From the NCBI GenBank assembly GCA_017620525.1, contig JAGAUY010000002.1, positions 1-64,000 on the forward strand: a stretch of 64,000 nucleotides of DNA, given 5' to 3'. The stretch comes from Oscillospiraceae bacterium (lineage in GTDB: Bacteria > Bacillota > Clostridia > Oscillospirales > Oscillospiraceae). Both the position numbers and the translations under genes were made by a program. This document shows, piece by piece, positions 40,238 to 49,234 of this stretch. The notes under the pieces are model-generated. The model was not told the DNA's origin. It saw nothing but the letters and a program-made list of their open reading frames with translations, and searched no databases. Within the stretch, counting starts at the first letter, position 1, and every line of letters begins with the position of its first letter.

Positions 40238-42298
40238 TCAGAGCTTCATGCAAACATCCCAGGCCTGCCAGATAACGGTGCGCAGATTACCCACCTTGTA
40301 GGCATCGCCCACGATGTGGATATTCTTTGCCTTGGAAGTCAGCGGATTGGGCCGGTAGCCGGTGGAAAGGATCACGGAATCGGCATCGATCTTAAAACTC
40401 ATACCGTTCCTGTCCGCCACGATGACACCGTCATCCCGGATCTCACGCAGCTTCGTCTCCAGATGGACGGGCACCTGATTTGCTTCAAAGAAGTCACGCA
40501 GGAAGCTGGTATTCGCCAGACAGATACCGGGAGTGGTGATCAGGTCGTCCATCATTTCCACGATGGTAGGCTTCTTTCCCTGCAGATACAGCTCATAAGC
40601 AATCTCGCAGCCAGTCAGTCCGCCGCCGATGATGGTGACGTTTTCCCCCACCTCCGCCCGTCCGCGAAGGAAATCAATGGCCTGGATGCCCTTGTCGATG
40701 CCGGGTACAGGAATACGGTTGGGTGTAGAGCCGGTGGCGACGATGATCTCATCTGCATCCAAAGAGGCAATATCGGACACCTCGGTGTTCAGCTTTACCT
40801 CTACAGGATACTTGGTTAGTTCCCGCTTATACCAGGCGATCAGCTCCCGGTCCTTTTCCTTAAAGGAAGGCGCCGCAGCGGCAATGAACACACCGCCCAG
40901 CTCACCGGTCTTTTCATACAGCGTGACCTTATGGCCCCGTTTGGCGCAGACCAGAGCGGACTCCATACCGCCGATGCCGCCGCCGATAACCGCAATCTTC
41001 TTTACCTTCTTCGCAGGCTTGATGTAGTGCTTCCTGGACTGCATGGTCTCGGCATTCAGGGCGCAGCGGGCCAGGCCCATGGTGTCAGTCAGATCCTGGG
41101 TATTGTAATGGCCCTTGGAGGAGGAGAAGTTGAAGCAGCCGGAATGGCAGCAGATGCAGGGCTTGATGTCCTCCAGCCGATCTTCAATCAACTTGGTGAT
41201 CCACTCGGGGTCTACCAGGAACTGGCGGGCAACACCCATAGCATCAATCCGGCCCTCGGCGATGGCCTTTGCACCCACTTCAGGCTCCATGCGGCCGGCA
41301 CAGACCACGGGAATATCCACGCATTGCTTGATCCGGGCCACATCATCCAGATTACAGTTCTGGGGCATATACATGGGCGGATGCGCCCAGTACCAGGAGT
41401 CGTAAGTACCATTGTCCGCATTGAGCATATCATAGCCCGCATCCTGCAGGTATTTGGCTGCCCGCTCGGACTCTTCCATGGTGCGTCCCACTTCCTTCGC
41501 GTTCTCACCGGGGACAATACCCTTCTGGAAGCCCTTCAGCTTGGACTCCACAGAGTAACGCAGCGATACGGGGAAATCATCGCCGCAGCTTTCCTTGATG
41601 GCCTTGACAACCTCTGCGGCAAAACGATAGCGGTTTTCAAAGCTGCCGCCGTATTCATCGGTACGCTTGTTGAAGAATTCAATGGCAAACTGGTCCAGAA
41701 GATAGCCTTCATGGACTGCGTGGACTTCCACACCGTCAACACCTGCGTCCTTGCACAGCTTTGCGGTCTTGGCAAATGCCTCGATGATCTCGTGGATCTG
41801 CTCTTTGGTCATCTCGGGGCACTCGATGTCAGGGGCCCAGCGGGAAGGCTGCGGGCTGGGACTTGCCAGCTCGTGGCTGGTGTCAATGATGGGCTTGATG
41901 ATGGCGCGGGTGATCTTGTTCTTGTGCAGCGGGCCGACCAGCTCGGTGATCGCCCAGGAACGGCCCATACCGGCAGTGAGCTGGACGAAGAGCTTGGCGC
42001 CAGTCTTGTGGATTTCGTCCATGAAGACCTTCAGATCCTCAAACATCCCTGGATTCTGCCAGAGCCACTTGCCCCAGAAGGTATCGCGCAGAGGGGCGAT
42101 GCCGGGGATGATCAGGCCCACATTGTTGTTTGCGCGCTCCAGAAAGAGCTTGGCGGCTTCCTTGTCGAACTTGCAGCCGGTTAGTTCAAACCAGCCGAAC
42201 AGGGATGTGCCGCCCATGGGGCACATGACAATGCGGTTTTTGATCTCCACACTGCCGATCTTCCAGGGGGTAAACAATGCCTCATATTTCGCATCCAT
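40238..42298 (-). CDS. NADH:flavin oxidoreductase, 2,4-dienoyl-CoA reductase type
   Basis: About 686 residues in three parts. The N-terminal FMN TIM barrel (about 1-370) opens with MDAKYEALFTPWKIGSVEIKNRIVMCPMGG. An iron-sulphur segment (CICCHSGC with a later Cys in LARCALN) follows. The C-terminal half binds FAD and NADH, with GGGIGGME and a second GGGLTGCE dinucleotide loop, and ends near ILSTGYRPNPL. It reduces a conjugated double bond in an organic substrate. The start at 42298 follows AAAAGGAGTGTCTGTA. A strong promoter is at 42347-42375, and the aconitase X genes follow 65 nt downstream. Confidence 0.9.
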   Translation of the reverse strand: MDAKYEALFTPWKIGSVEIKNRIVMCPMGGTSLFGWFELTGCKFDKEAAKLFLERANNNVGLIIPGIAPLRDTFWGKWLWQNPGMFEDLKVFMDEIHKTGAKLFVQLTAGMGRSWAITELVGPLHKNKITRAIIKPIIDTSHELASPSPQPSRWAPDIECPEMTKEQIHEIIEAFAKTAKLCKDAGVDGVEVHAVHEGYLLDQFAIEFFNKRTDEYGGSFENRYRFAAEVVKAIKESCGDDFPVSLRYSVESKLKGFQKGIVPGENAKEVGRTMEESERAAKYLQDAGYDMLNADNGTYDSWYWAHPPMYMPQNCNLDDVARIKQCVDIPVVCAGRMEPEVGAKAIAEGRIDAMGVARQFLVDPEWITKLIEDRLEDIKPCICCHSGCFNFSSSKGHYNTQDLTDTMGLARCALNAETMQSRKHYIKPAKKVKKIAVIGGGIGGMESALVCAKRGHKVTLYEKTGELGGVFIAAAAPSFKEKDRELIAWYKRELTKYPVEVKLNTEVSDIASLDADEIIVATGSTPNRIPVPGIDKGIQAIDFLRGRAEVGENVTIIGGGLTGCEIAYELYLQGKKPTIVEMMDDLITTPGICLANTSFLRDFFEANQVPVHLETKLREIRDDGVIVADRNGMSFKIDADSVILSTGYRPNPLTSKAKNIHIVGDAYKVGNLRTVIWQAWDVCMKL

Positions 42299-42346
42299 TA
42301 CAGACACTCCTTTTCTTTATTGATAAGTCAACATCTCAACATATTC

Positions 42347-42375
42347 AGTATAAGCATCATGGTGATCGCTGTCAA
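42347..42375 (-). promoter_or_regulatory. Promoter of the reductase/aconitase X operon
   Basis: On the minus strand TTGACA (42370-42375) and TATACT (42347-42352) are 17 bp apart, about 50 nt before the reductase start. Confidence 0.85.
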
Positions 42376-42400
42376 GATTTGATAAAAACAACATGATCTG

Positions 42401-43534
42401 TCAAAAATGATGCAGGATCAGGTCGAAAGCCGTTTTCAAACCGGGAAGCAGACTGTCCGTCTCCACATATTCCTGCCGGGTGTGGGACAGGGCGCCGCAG
42501 TAGCAGCCGACGCAGATCGCCGGAATTCCCAGAGACAATGGAATGTTGCAGTCCGTGGAACCGGGACCGAAGGTGATCTCCCTGCCGAAATACCGGACAG
42601 ACGCAGCGCTGGCCCGGGTCATCAATTCCGTCATCTTTTCCTCGTCCACCTGTCCGGAGCAGGGTCTGTCGCCCACGGGTGTCACCGTCACGCGGATGCC
42701 CTTGGACCGGTAAAACTCCACTGCCGCCTGAAAGTGGCGCTCCATGATGTCCAGAGATTCCCGCTCATCGGACCGGAACTCGTAGAGCATCTCGGCATGC
42801 TGTGCAATGGTATTGACGGAGGTTCCGCCGGAGATGGTGCCGACATTATAGGTGGTCTTTCCCTTCTCAGGCAGTTTGATGCTGTAGAGTGCATCGATCA
42901 TGGATGCCATACAGGCAATGGCATTGCGGTTTCCGAAGGCCGTGTAGGAATGGCCGCCTTCCGTATCAAATGCCACCCGGTAACGCCGGGAGCCGACAGC
43001 CCGGTTTACCCCCCGGCAGTCGTGGTCATCAAAGGAGATGAACTCATCGATCCGGGCACCGAAATCATCCATGATTCTGCGGACACCTTTCAGATTGCCC
43101 AATCCCTCCTCTCCTGCATTGATCACCAGAAGGATCCCGCGGTCATCGCAGGTCAGCCGGTTCTCCGCAATGTATTTTGCCGCCATCATCAATGCCGCTG
43201 CATTTGCCGTATCGTCGCCGATGCCGGGGCAGAAGATACGTCCGTTCTCCACCGACAGCGGCAGCGGATCCGTATCCGGAAACACCACATCGCTGTGGGC
43301 CAGAAATGCCGTAACAGGTTTGTTGCCAGCGCAGCCAACGGGATAGACCACGTTCAGCGCATCATCAATATAGACGCCTGCCGCGCCCTGGCATTCCAGC
43401 CAGTCTCTGCAGAAAACGGCACGTTTTTCCTCATGATTGGAAGGTGCAGGGATCCGCGCCAGATCCAGCAGCAGGTCATAGGCTTCCTGCCGGTGCGCAT
43501 CAATGAATTCCAGGACCGATTGTTCCAGCTTCAT
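42401..43534 (-). CDS. M20-family metallopeptidase
   Basis: The 377-residue enzyme has the M20 di-zinc pattern: LAHSDVVFPDTD with the first His and Asp, the bridging Asp in CPGIGDDTANAA, and Glu in INAGEEGLGN. The dimerisation domain includes FDTEGGHSYTAFGNRNAIA, and the last His is in YCGALSHTRQEY. It resembles tripeptidase/PepT-like or acetylornithine-deacetylase-like members; the exact substrate is unknown. Start at 43534, 8 nt after GGAG. It is upstream of the reductase-aconitase X promoter and separately transcribed. Confidence 0.9.
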   Translation of the reverse strand: MKLEQSVLEFIDAHRQEAYDLLLDLARIPAPSNHEEKRAVFCRDWLECQGAAGVYIDDALNVVYPVGCAGNKPVTAFLAHSDVVFPDTDPLPLSVENGRIFCPGIGDDTANAAALMMAAKYIAENRLTCDDRGILLVINAGEEGLGNLKGVRRIMDDFGARIDEFISFDDHDCRGVNRAVGSRRYRVAFDTEGGHSYTAFGNRNAIACMASMIDALYSIKLPEKGKTTYNVGTISGGTSVNTIAQHAEMLYEFRSDERESLDIMERHFQAAVEFYRSKGIRVTVTPVGDRPCSGQVDEEKMTELMTRASAASVRYFGREITFGPGSTDCNIPLSLGIPAICVGCYCGALSHTRQEYVETDSLLPGLKTAFDLILHHF

Positions 43535-43588
43535 TGCCATCACTCCTTTTTCTACAGTTTACCACCATTTTCCACGCTTCGCAACGGA

Positions 43589-43619
43589 AAAAAGCTCCCG
43601 GAACCACCGGGAGCTTTTT
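43589..43619 (-). terminator. Terminator of the MacB-like gene
   Basis: AAAAAGCTCCCGG pairs with CCGGGAGCTTTTT around a 5-nt loop, just beyond the stop codon at 43629. Confidence 0.88.
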
Positions 43620-43628
43620 GAAACAGAT

Positions 43629-46600
43629 TCACTCCGAGCGCAGAGCAATGACCGGATCCTTCTTGGCCGCCTGCTTGGCAGGGATAAAGCCACCGATCAG
43701 GGTCAGCACCACACTCAGTCCGATCAGGACCAGTGCATTGATCACAGGCAACTGGGCCGTAATATCCGGATTATTGGTCAGATGGTGGATCAGCTGATTG
43801 CCGGGAATCAGCAGCAGCAATGTCACACCGATACCGATCACACCGGAGCAGAGGCCGATGATGAAGGTCTCCGCATTGAATACCTGGGAGATATTTCGCT
43901 TGGATGCGCCGATGGCGCGCAGAATTCCAATCTCCTTGGTCCGCTCCATGACAGAAATATAGGTAATGATACCGATCATAATGGACGAAACCACCAGGCT
44001 CACCGCCACAAAGGCGATCAGCGCATAGCTGACGCTGTCGATGATGGTGCGCACCGAGGACATCATAATACCCGTTACATCGGTGTAGCGGATCACCTTC
44101 TCCTCCTGGGTAGATTCCTCCATCTTCAGATTGTACGCATCCAGAAAATCAATGAATGCTTCCTTTCCGGCAAAATCCGTCAGATAAATATACATGGCAA
44201 TCGGTTCTTCCAGATCGCCGTATCCCAGTGCGCGCAGATTTGCCGCTGCGCTGCTCTCGGAATTCTGAGCGGTCATGGCTTCCATCAGACGGCGCAGATC
44301 ATCCTCGCTCATATTGAACTGAAACGCGGATGCAATTTTGTTCTGATCCACCGTCAGGGAACTTCCGATGAAGCTTGCAATGCGGTTGCCGAAGGCTGCC
44401 ACCTGGCTGAGGATGGTGGAGCGGACTGTCGCCTCCATCATGGTACCCGCCATCACAGCAGCAGTGCCAGTCACAACAGATTCATTCATATACTCCGAGA
44501 CAATGGAGTCGATCTGCTCTTCCCGGAGATTGGCATAAAACTGTCCGGGATCCATGATGCTGTCCGTGCTGCTGCCCACCGGCGCAATGCTGATCGTCTG
44601 CGTGGTTTCGGAAGGGACGGACGGCTCCTGGGCAGCAGGCTCCGTCTGCTCCGGCTCCGTGGCTGCAGCCGGTTCCGTGGTTGCAGGAGGCTCCGTTGCC
44701 AGGGCAGTATCTTCCGTGGGCACCGCAGTTTCTTCTGCGGGATCAGTGGGCACCGCCTGCTCGGGATCCGATGGCTCGGTGGCCTCCGGCTCCTCAGCCG
44801 CAAGCTGAGATGAGACATAGTCCGTAACCATTCCCACCATCAAAGGTCTGTACACCTGCGCAAAGGTCTCCGCAGGAACGGAATAAGCCGCAGCAAGTTC
44901 TGCCATCTTCGCTGCCGCCGCATCTCCCGCCAGGTACGCATCGACCATTGCTTCCGCGTCCGTCAGATAGACTCTGGCAGTTCCGCCGGCATCGGCATTG
45001 GCCGCCACATGCTGACGCAGCATATCTGAGCAGAACGATGACAGGGTATCCGTAAATGCCCTCTGGGCCGGGGCCAGATTCACTTCCAGAGAATTGGCCG
45101 CTTCATCCATATAATTGCGCAGCATAGCAAGCACCGCATCGGTGCTGACATCCATGCCGAAGGCAGAGGAGATCGCGTCGCCGTCAACGCTGATCATATC
45201 CTCGAAATTCAGCGCTGAGCCACTCTCTTCATCAAAGCCGACGCCGGTGAACACATTGACCGTCTCATCTGCCAACTGGCTCTGAACGATTCCGGATTCA
45301 CGGGCCACATCGATAACATGCCGCGTCAGATCGGATGTGTAGGCGATACCGGTGGTCAGCGTGGTAGTATTGACCCCCTCCTTGGGGCAGACGATGCCGA
45401 CGATCTGAAGAACCTCACCGTCTTCGATGAGCTTTCTCATGTGCGCCTCATCGTCGGACATATCCTCCCAGACATTGTATTCCCCATTGTAGCGGTAGAG
45501 ATCGGAAACAGCCACCAGACGAAAATCCAGTTCCATCAGATCATCATATGTCCACGTCTCGCTCCCGTCGGTGCGGGTAACCTCTTCCCCGTTCATCACC
45601 TGGGTGATCATCTCATCGAGTTTGTCCATGTCCTTGAGTCCCAGCGTATAGGCCATATAGTCGGTGATCTGATTGGGATCCTGCAAAACGACCACCATTT
45701 CGTCCCACCGTTTCGGCCAGCGTCCCCGAAGGACATCATACTGGGAGTCCAGCAGTTCGGTATTGCTGATCATCTCCTGAAAAATGTCCGAATCCATATA
45801 GGCAGACATCATCGCATTTCCGGTCAGCTTCTGAAAGAGCGTACCGGGATTGACCTGGAGGATCTCCTCGCTGGTATCTGCGGCATAGATCCGTGGTTTG
45901 ACACCGTACAGATATTTGATGTCGTTGACGGTGTGACCGATCTCATCATAATTGGTTTCCAGATACCGCTTGAACGCGCCAAGATCATTGCTGCCGATCT
46001 GCGAAAACATCTCTGAGATCATGGGCTGTTCTTCGACGGTGTTTTCCGTCACATCTCCTGTCCCCATCATCGCCGCACCGAATCCCATCATCATGGAAGT
46101 CATATCCGCAGTCTCCGCCTGCAGGGTCAGGGGATAATTGGAAAGGGTGTCTGCCTGGATCTTGTCGATGTAATTCTGAAAGCCGGTGGACAGGGACATG
46201 ATCAGCGCAATGCCGATGATGCCGATGGAGCCGGCAAAAGCAGTCAGCAGCGTTCTGGCCTTTTTCGTCCAGAGGTTGTTGAAGCTCAATGACAAAGCCG
46301 TCAGGAAAGACATGGATGCCTTTCCCATATTCTTATGCTCCGGAGGAGTCAGGATTGCAGCATCCAGAACAAAGGGATTCGTATCCCCAATGATCCTGCC
46401 ATCCTTAACACGGACAATGCGGTTGGCATATTCCTCTGCAAGTTCCGGATTGTGGGTAACCATGACCACCAGACGGTTCTGGGAGACCTTCTTCAGCAGT
46501 TCCATGACCTGAACGCTGGTCTCGGAATCCAGTGCGCCGGTAGGCTCGTCTGCCAGCAGAATATCCGGATCGTTAACCAGGGCCCGGGCGATCGCCACGC

Positions 46601-47045
46601 GCTGCATCTGTCCGCCAGACATCTGATTGGGCCGCTTGTGAAGCTGATTGCCCAGGCCCACATCTTCCAGCGCTTTCGCAGCACGCCTGCGCCGTTCTGA
46701 GGGAGAGATGCCGGAAATCGTCAGCGCCAGCTCCACATTGGCCAGGACAGACTGATGGGGGATCAGATTGTAGCTCTGGAACACAAAACCAATGGTGTGA
46801 TTGCGGTAGGAGTCCCAGTCCCGGTCTGTGTATTTCTTTGTGGAAATTCCGTTGATCACCAGATCGCCGCTGTCGTAGCGGTCCAGACCTCCGATGACAT
46901 TGAGCAGCGTGGTCTTTCCGGAGCCGCTGGGACCCAGAATCGCAACAAATTCATTATCCCGCAGATTCAGACTGACACCGTCAAGGGCCGTCTGGACCAG
47001 CTCTCCTGTTACATATTTCTTTCTGATTTCCTTGATCTGAAGCAT
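43629..47045 (-). CDS. MacB/FtsX-type ABC protein with fused ATPase and permease
   Basis: About 1138 residues. The N-terminal ATPase (about 1-230) has Walker A GPSGSGKTT, signature MSGGQMQR and Walker B LLADEPTGALD, typical of the MacB/LolD clade. A membrane helix, a very large extracytoplasmic domain of about 700 residues and three C-terminal FtsX helices follow. The external domain carries a Pro/Glu/Thr/Ala-rich stretch of about 70 residues (at 44585-44800) that is likely disordered. MacB-type systems work by mechanotransmission rather than transport. No partner membrane-fusion gene is nearby. Start at 47045; promoter at 47108-47136. Confidence 0.9.
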   Translation of the reverse strand: MLQIKEIRKKYVTGELVQTALDGVSLNLRDNEFVAILGPSGSGKTTLLNVIGGLDRYDSGDLVINGISTKKYTDRDWDSYRNHTIGFVFQSYNLIPHQSVLANVELALTISGISPSERRRRAAKALEDVGLGNQLHKRPNQMSGGQMQRVAIARALVNDPDILLADEPTGALDSETSVQVMELLKKVSQNRLVVMVTHNPELAEEYANRIVRVKDGRIIGDTNPFVLDAAILTPPEHKNMGKASMSFLTALSLSFNNLWTKKARTLLTAFAGSIGIIGIALIMSLSTGFQNYIDKIQADTLSNYPLTLQAETADMTSMMMGFGAAMMGTGDVTENTVEEQPMISEMFSQIGSNDLGAFKRYLETNYDEIGHTVNDIKYLYGVKPRIYAADTSEEILQVNPGTLFQKLTGNAMMSAYMDSDIFQEMISNTELLDSQYDVLRGRWPKRWDEMVVVLQDPNQITDYMAYTLGLKDMDKLDEMITQVMNGEEVTRTDGSETWTYDDLMELDFRLVAVSDLYRYNGEYNVWEDMSDDEAHMRKLIEDGEVLQIVGIVCPKEGVNTTTLTTGIAYTSDLTRHVIDVARESGIVQSQLADETVNVFTGVGFDEESGSALNFEDMISVDGDAISSAFGMDVSTDAVLAMLRNYMDEAANSLEVNLAPAQRAFTDTLSSFCSDMLRQHVAANADAGGTARVYLTDAEAMVDAYLAGDAAAAKMAELAAAYSVPAETFAQVYRPLMVGMVTDYVSSQLAAEEPEATEPSDPEQAVPTDPAEETAVPTEDTALATEPPATTEPAAATEPEQTEPAAQEPSVPSETTQTISIAPVGSSTDSIMDPGQFYANLREEQIDSIVSEYMNESVVTGTAAVMAGTMMEATVRSTILSQVAAFGNRIASFIGSSLTVDQNKIASAFQFNMSEDDLRRLMEAMTAQNSESSAAANLRALGYGDLEEPIAMYIYLTDFAGKEAFIDFLDAYNLKMEESTQEEKVIRYTDVTGIMMSSVRTIIDSVSYALIAFVAVSLVVSSIMIGIITYISVMERTKEIGILRAIGASKRNISQVFNAETFIIGLCSGVIGIGVTLLLLIPGNQLIHHLTNNPDITAQLPVINALVLIGLSVVLTLIGGFIPAKQAAKKDPVIALRSE

Positions 47046-47107
47046 CACATTCCCTCTTCCTGATTGCCGGTTATTCAAACATCTGCAACTGTATTCTTAC
47101 TAAAAAT

Positions 47108-47136
47108 ACTGTAGCACGCAAATATGAACAAATCAA
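47108..47136 (-). promoter_or_regulatory. Promoter of the MacB-like gene
   Basis: Minus-strand TTGATT (47131-47136) and TACAGT (47108-47113) with a 17-bp spacer, about 65 nt before the start. Confidence 0.6.
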
Positions 47137-47155
47137 GCAAACAGCCGGTGTATGG

Positions 47156-47184
47156 TTGCAAATCCGGCGGGATAATGATACAAT
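47156..47184 (+). promoter_or_regulatory. Promoter of the XdhC-like gene
   Basis: TTGCAA (47156-47161) and TACAAT (47179-47184), 17-bp spacer, about 30 nt before the start codon. Confidence 0.65.
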
Positions 47185-47215
47185 AATTGAAACTATTTCA
47201 TGGAGGAACCATTCT

Positions 47216-48247
47216 ATGGACAGAATCTTCGCAAAACTCCTGTACGAACTGGAAAAGAAGCACGACACCATTCTGGTCACGATCATCGCTGACCGGGGTT
47301 CCGCTCCCAGAGGTGCCGGGTCTCAGATGCTTGTTGGTGAAAACGGCCGGATCATCGGCACCATCGGCGGCGGTGCCGTGGAGGCCCGGTCTGAGCAGAT
47401 CGCCCTGGAGCAGCTCAGCAAAAAAGAATCCCGCTGCTATGAATTCCAGCTGCATACCAATGCCAAAGAGGACATCGGTATGGTCTGCGGCGGTGACGTG
47501 AATGTGCTGTTTCAGTATATTTCCGGCGGCAGCATCATCTGGACGGAAATCGCCGGCGCTCTTATGGACCGGGTTGCAAACCGTCAGTCCGGCTGGCTTG
47601 CCCTGAAAACCGACGGCAGCGCACCTTCCCTTCTGGACAGCGAAGGCAACGCCATTCTCGGCTCCGGTGTCCCCGGCACCGTCACCCATAAGGTCTGGCT
47701 ACCCGATCAGAATACCGCCTCCTTCTGTCTGCCGCTGCCCATCGGCGAGCGGGCCTTCCTCTTCGGCGGTGGCCACTGCTCCCAGGCTCTGGCCCCTCTG
47801 CTGACCACCGTCGGCTTCCGGGTCACTGTCTTTGACAACCGGGAAGAATATGCCAACCGGAACAATTTCCCCAATGTGGAAAATCTGATCGTCGGCGACT
47901 ACACCAGACTCTCTGACTATCTGACCCCCACCGCAGAGGATTATGCCGTGGTCATGACCAACGGACACAGCTTCGATTTTGAAGTCCAGGATCAGCTGCT
48001 CAGAGGTCCCATGGCCTATGTGGGTGTCATCGGATCCCGCTCCAAGAAGGCAGCGGTCAACAAGCGTCTGCTGGAGCGCGGTGTCACCGAGGAGGCAATC
48101 AACTCCGTCCACTCCCCCATCGGCATCAGCATCAAGGCCGTGACCCCCGAAGAGATCGCCGTCAGCATCGCCGGCGAAATGATCCTTGTTCGGGCACAGC
48201 GCCGGGAGATGACCGGTGAGACCGCAAAGGGCTGTCCCATGCGCTGA
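47216..48247 (+). CDS. XdhC/CoxI-family protein
   Basis: The 343-residue protein has the XdhC N-terminal region (VTIIADRGSAPRGAGSQMLV, GTIGGGAVEA) and a C-terminal Rossmann-like domain (LFGGGHCSQALAPLL, YVGVIGSRSKKAAVNKRLLERG and IGISIKAVTPEEIAVSIAGEMIL). XdhC proteins bind and insert the sulphurated molybdenum cofactor into xanthine dehydrogenase-type enzymes. No molybdenum hydroxylase is present in this window, so its client must be elsewhere. Start at 47216 after TGGAGGAACCATTCT. The TrmH-like gene follows after 11 nt and is probably co-transcribed. Confidence 0.92.
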   Translation: MDRIFAKLLYELEKKHDTILVTIIADRGSAPRGAGSQMLVGENGRIIGTIGGGAVEARSEQIALEQLSKKESRCYEFQLHTNAKEDIGMVCGGDVNVLFQYISGGSIIWTEIAGALMDRVANRQSGWLALKTDGSAPSLLDSEGNAILGSGVPGTVTHKVWLPDQNTASFCLPLPIGERAFLFGGGHCSQALAPLLTTVGFRVTVFDNREEYANRNNFPNVENLIVGDYTRLSDYLTPTAEDYAVVMTNGHSFDFEVQDQLLRGPMAYVGVIGSRSKKAAVNKRLLERGVTEEAINSVHSPIGISIKAVTPEEIAVSIAGEMILVRAQRREMTGETAKGCPMR

Positions 48248-48258
48248 TCGGAGCAGAT

Positions 48259-49086
48259 ATGACAAACATCATTGAGATCACCGACTTTTCCCAGCCGGAG
48301 CTGGATATCTACGCCCGCTTGACGGAATCCCAGCTGAGAAACCGAAAAGAACCGGAAAAGGGTCTTTTCATTGCCGAAAGCCCCAAAGTCATCCGCCGGG
48401 CGCTGGACGCAGGGTTTGAGCCCGTATCCTTCCTTATGGAACGCAGGCACATCGACGGACAGGCCCGGGAGGTTCTGGAGCGCTGTAAAGGTGTGCCCGT
48501 TTATACCGCCGACCGGGACATCCTGGAAAAGCTCACCGGATATCAGCTGACCCGGGGGGTGCTCTGCGCCATGCGCCGCAGAAAGCTGCCCACCGTGGAG
48601 GAAGTCTGCAGCAGCGCCCGAAGAGTGGCCGTGCTGGAAGGCATCGTGGATGCCACCAATGTGGGAGCCATCTTCCGCTCCGCAGCAGCGCTGCATATGG
48701 ACGCAGTGCTGATCACCCCCACCTGCTGCGATCCTTTGATCCGCCGTGCAGCACGGGTCAGCATGGGTACTGTGTTTCAGATTCCCTGGACCGTCATCGG
48801 AGATTCCCCTGCCGACTGGCCGCAGCCCGGCATCCGCAAGCTGCAGGATCTGGGCTTCAAAACCGCCGCCATGGCTCTCAGCAATGAATCCGTCCCCATT
48901 GATGATCCCCGGCTGGGTGCGGAAAACAAACTGGCCATCGTACTTGGAACCGAGGGAGACGGTCTTTCTGAAAGCACCATTGCAGACTGCGACTACACCG
49001 TACTAATCCCCATGTCCCATGAGGTGGATTCGCTGAACGTGGCAGCAGCCAGTGCCGTAGCCTTCTGGCAGCTGAAAGCAAGATAA
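48259..49086 (+). CDS. TrmH/SpoU-family RNA 2'-O-methyltransferase
   Basis: The 275-residue protein has an N-terminal substrate-binding part (LRNRKEPEKGLFIAESPKVIRRAL) and a C-terminal SPOUT fold with the three SpoU motifs: VDATNVGAIFRSAAAL, LGTEGDGLS and IPMSHEVDSLNVAAASAV. It methylates ribose 2'-OH of rRNA or tRNA using S-adenosylmethionine; the target nucleotide cannot be told from sequence. It follows the XdhC-like gene and ends at a terminator. Confidence 0.92.
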   Translation: MTNIIEITDFSQPELDIYARLTESQLRNRKEPEKGLFIAESPKVIRRALDAGFEPVSFLMERRHIDGQAREVLERCKGVPVYTADRDILEKLTGYQLTRGVLCAMRRRKLPTVEEVCSSARRVAVLEGIVDATNVGAIFRSAAALHMDAVLITPTCCDPLIRRAARVSMGTVFQIPWTVIGDSPADWPQPGIRKLQDLGFKTAAMALSNESVPIDDPRLGAENKLAIVLGTEGDGLSESTIADCDYTVLIPMSHEVDSLNVAAASAVAFWQLKAR

Positions 49087-49125
49087 TGCGCCTGTCTTCG
49101 CCAGATGAATATTCCCGGAATTGTT

Positions 49126-49153
49126 AAGCCCAGCTGCAAATGCAGCTGGGCTT
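49126..49153. terminator. Terminator after the TrmH-like gene
   Basis: AAGCCCAGCTGCA pairs with TGCAGCTGGGCTT around AA, followed by TCATCTTT; the two arms also fit a leftward reader. Confidence 0.75.
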
Positions 49154-49234
49154 TCATCTTTGCTCAAACCACACGGCAATTCGCCGCGCATGGAAGTATA
49201 TAGTTGAGACTGTTCATTCAGATTCATTCGGCTC

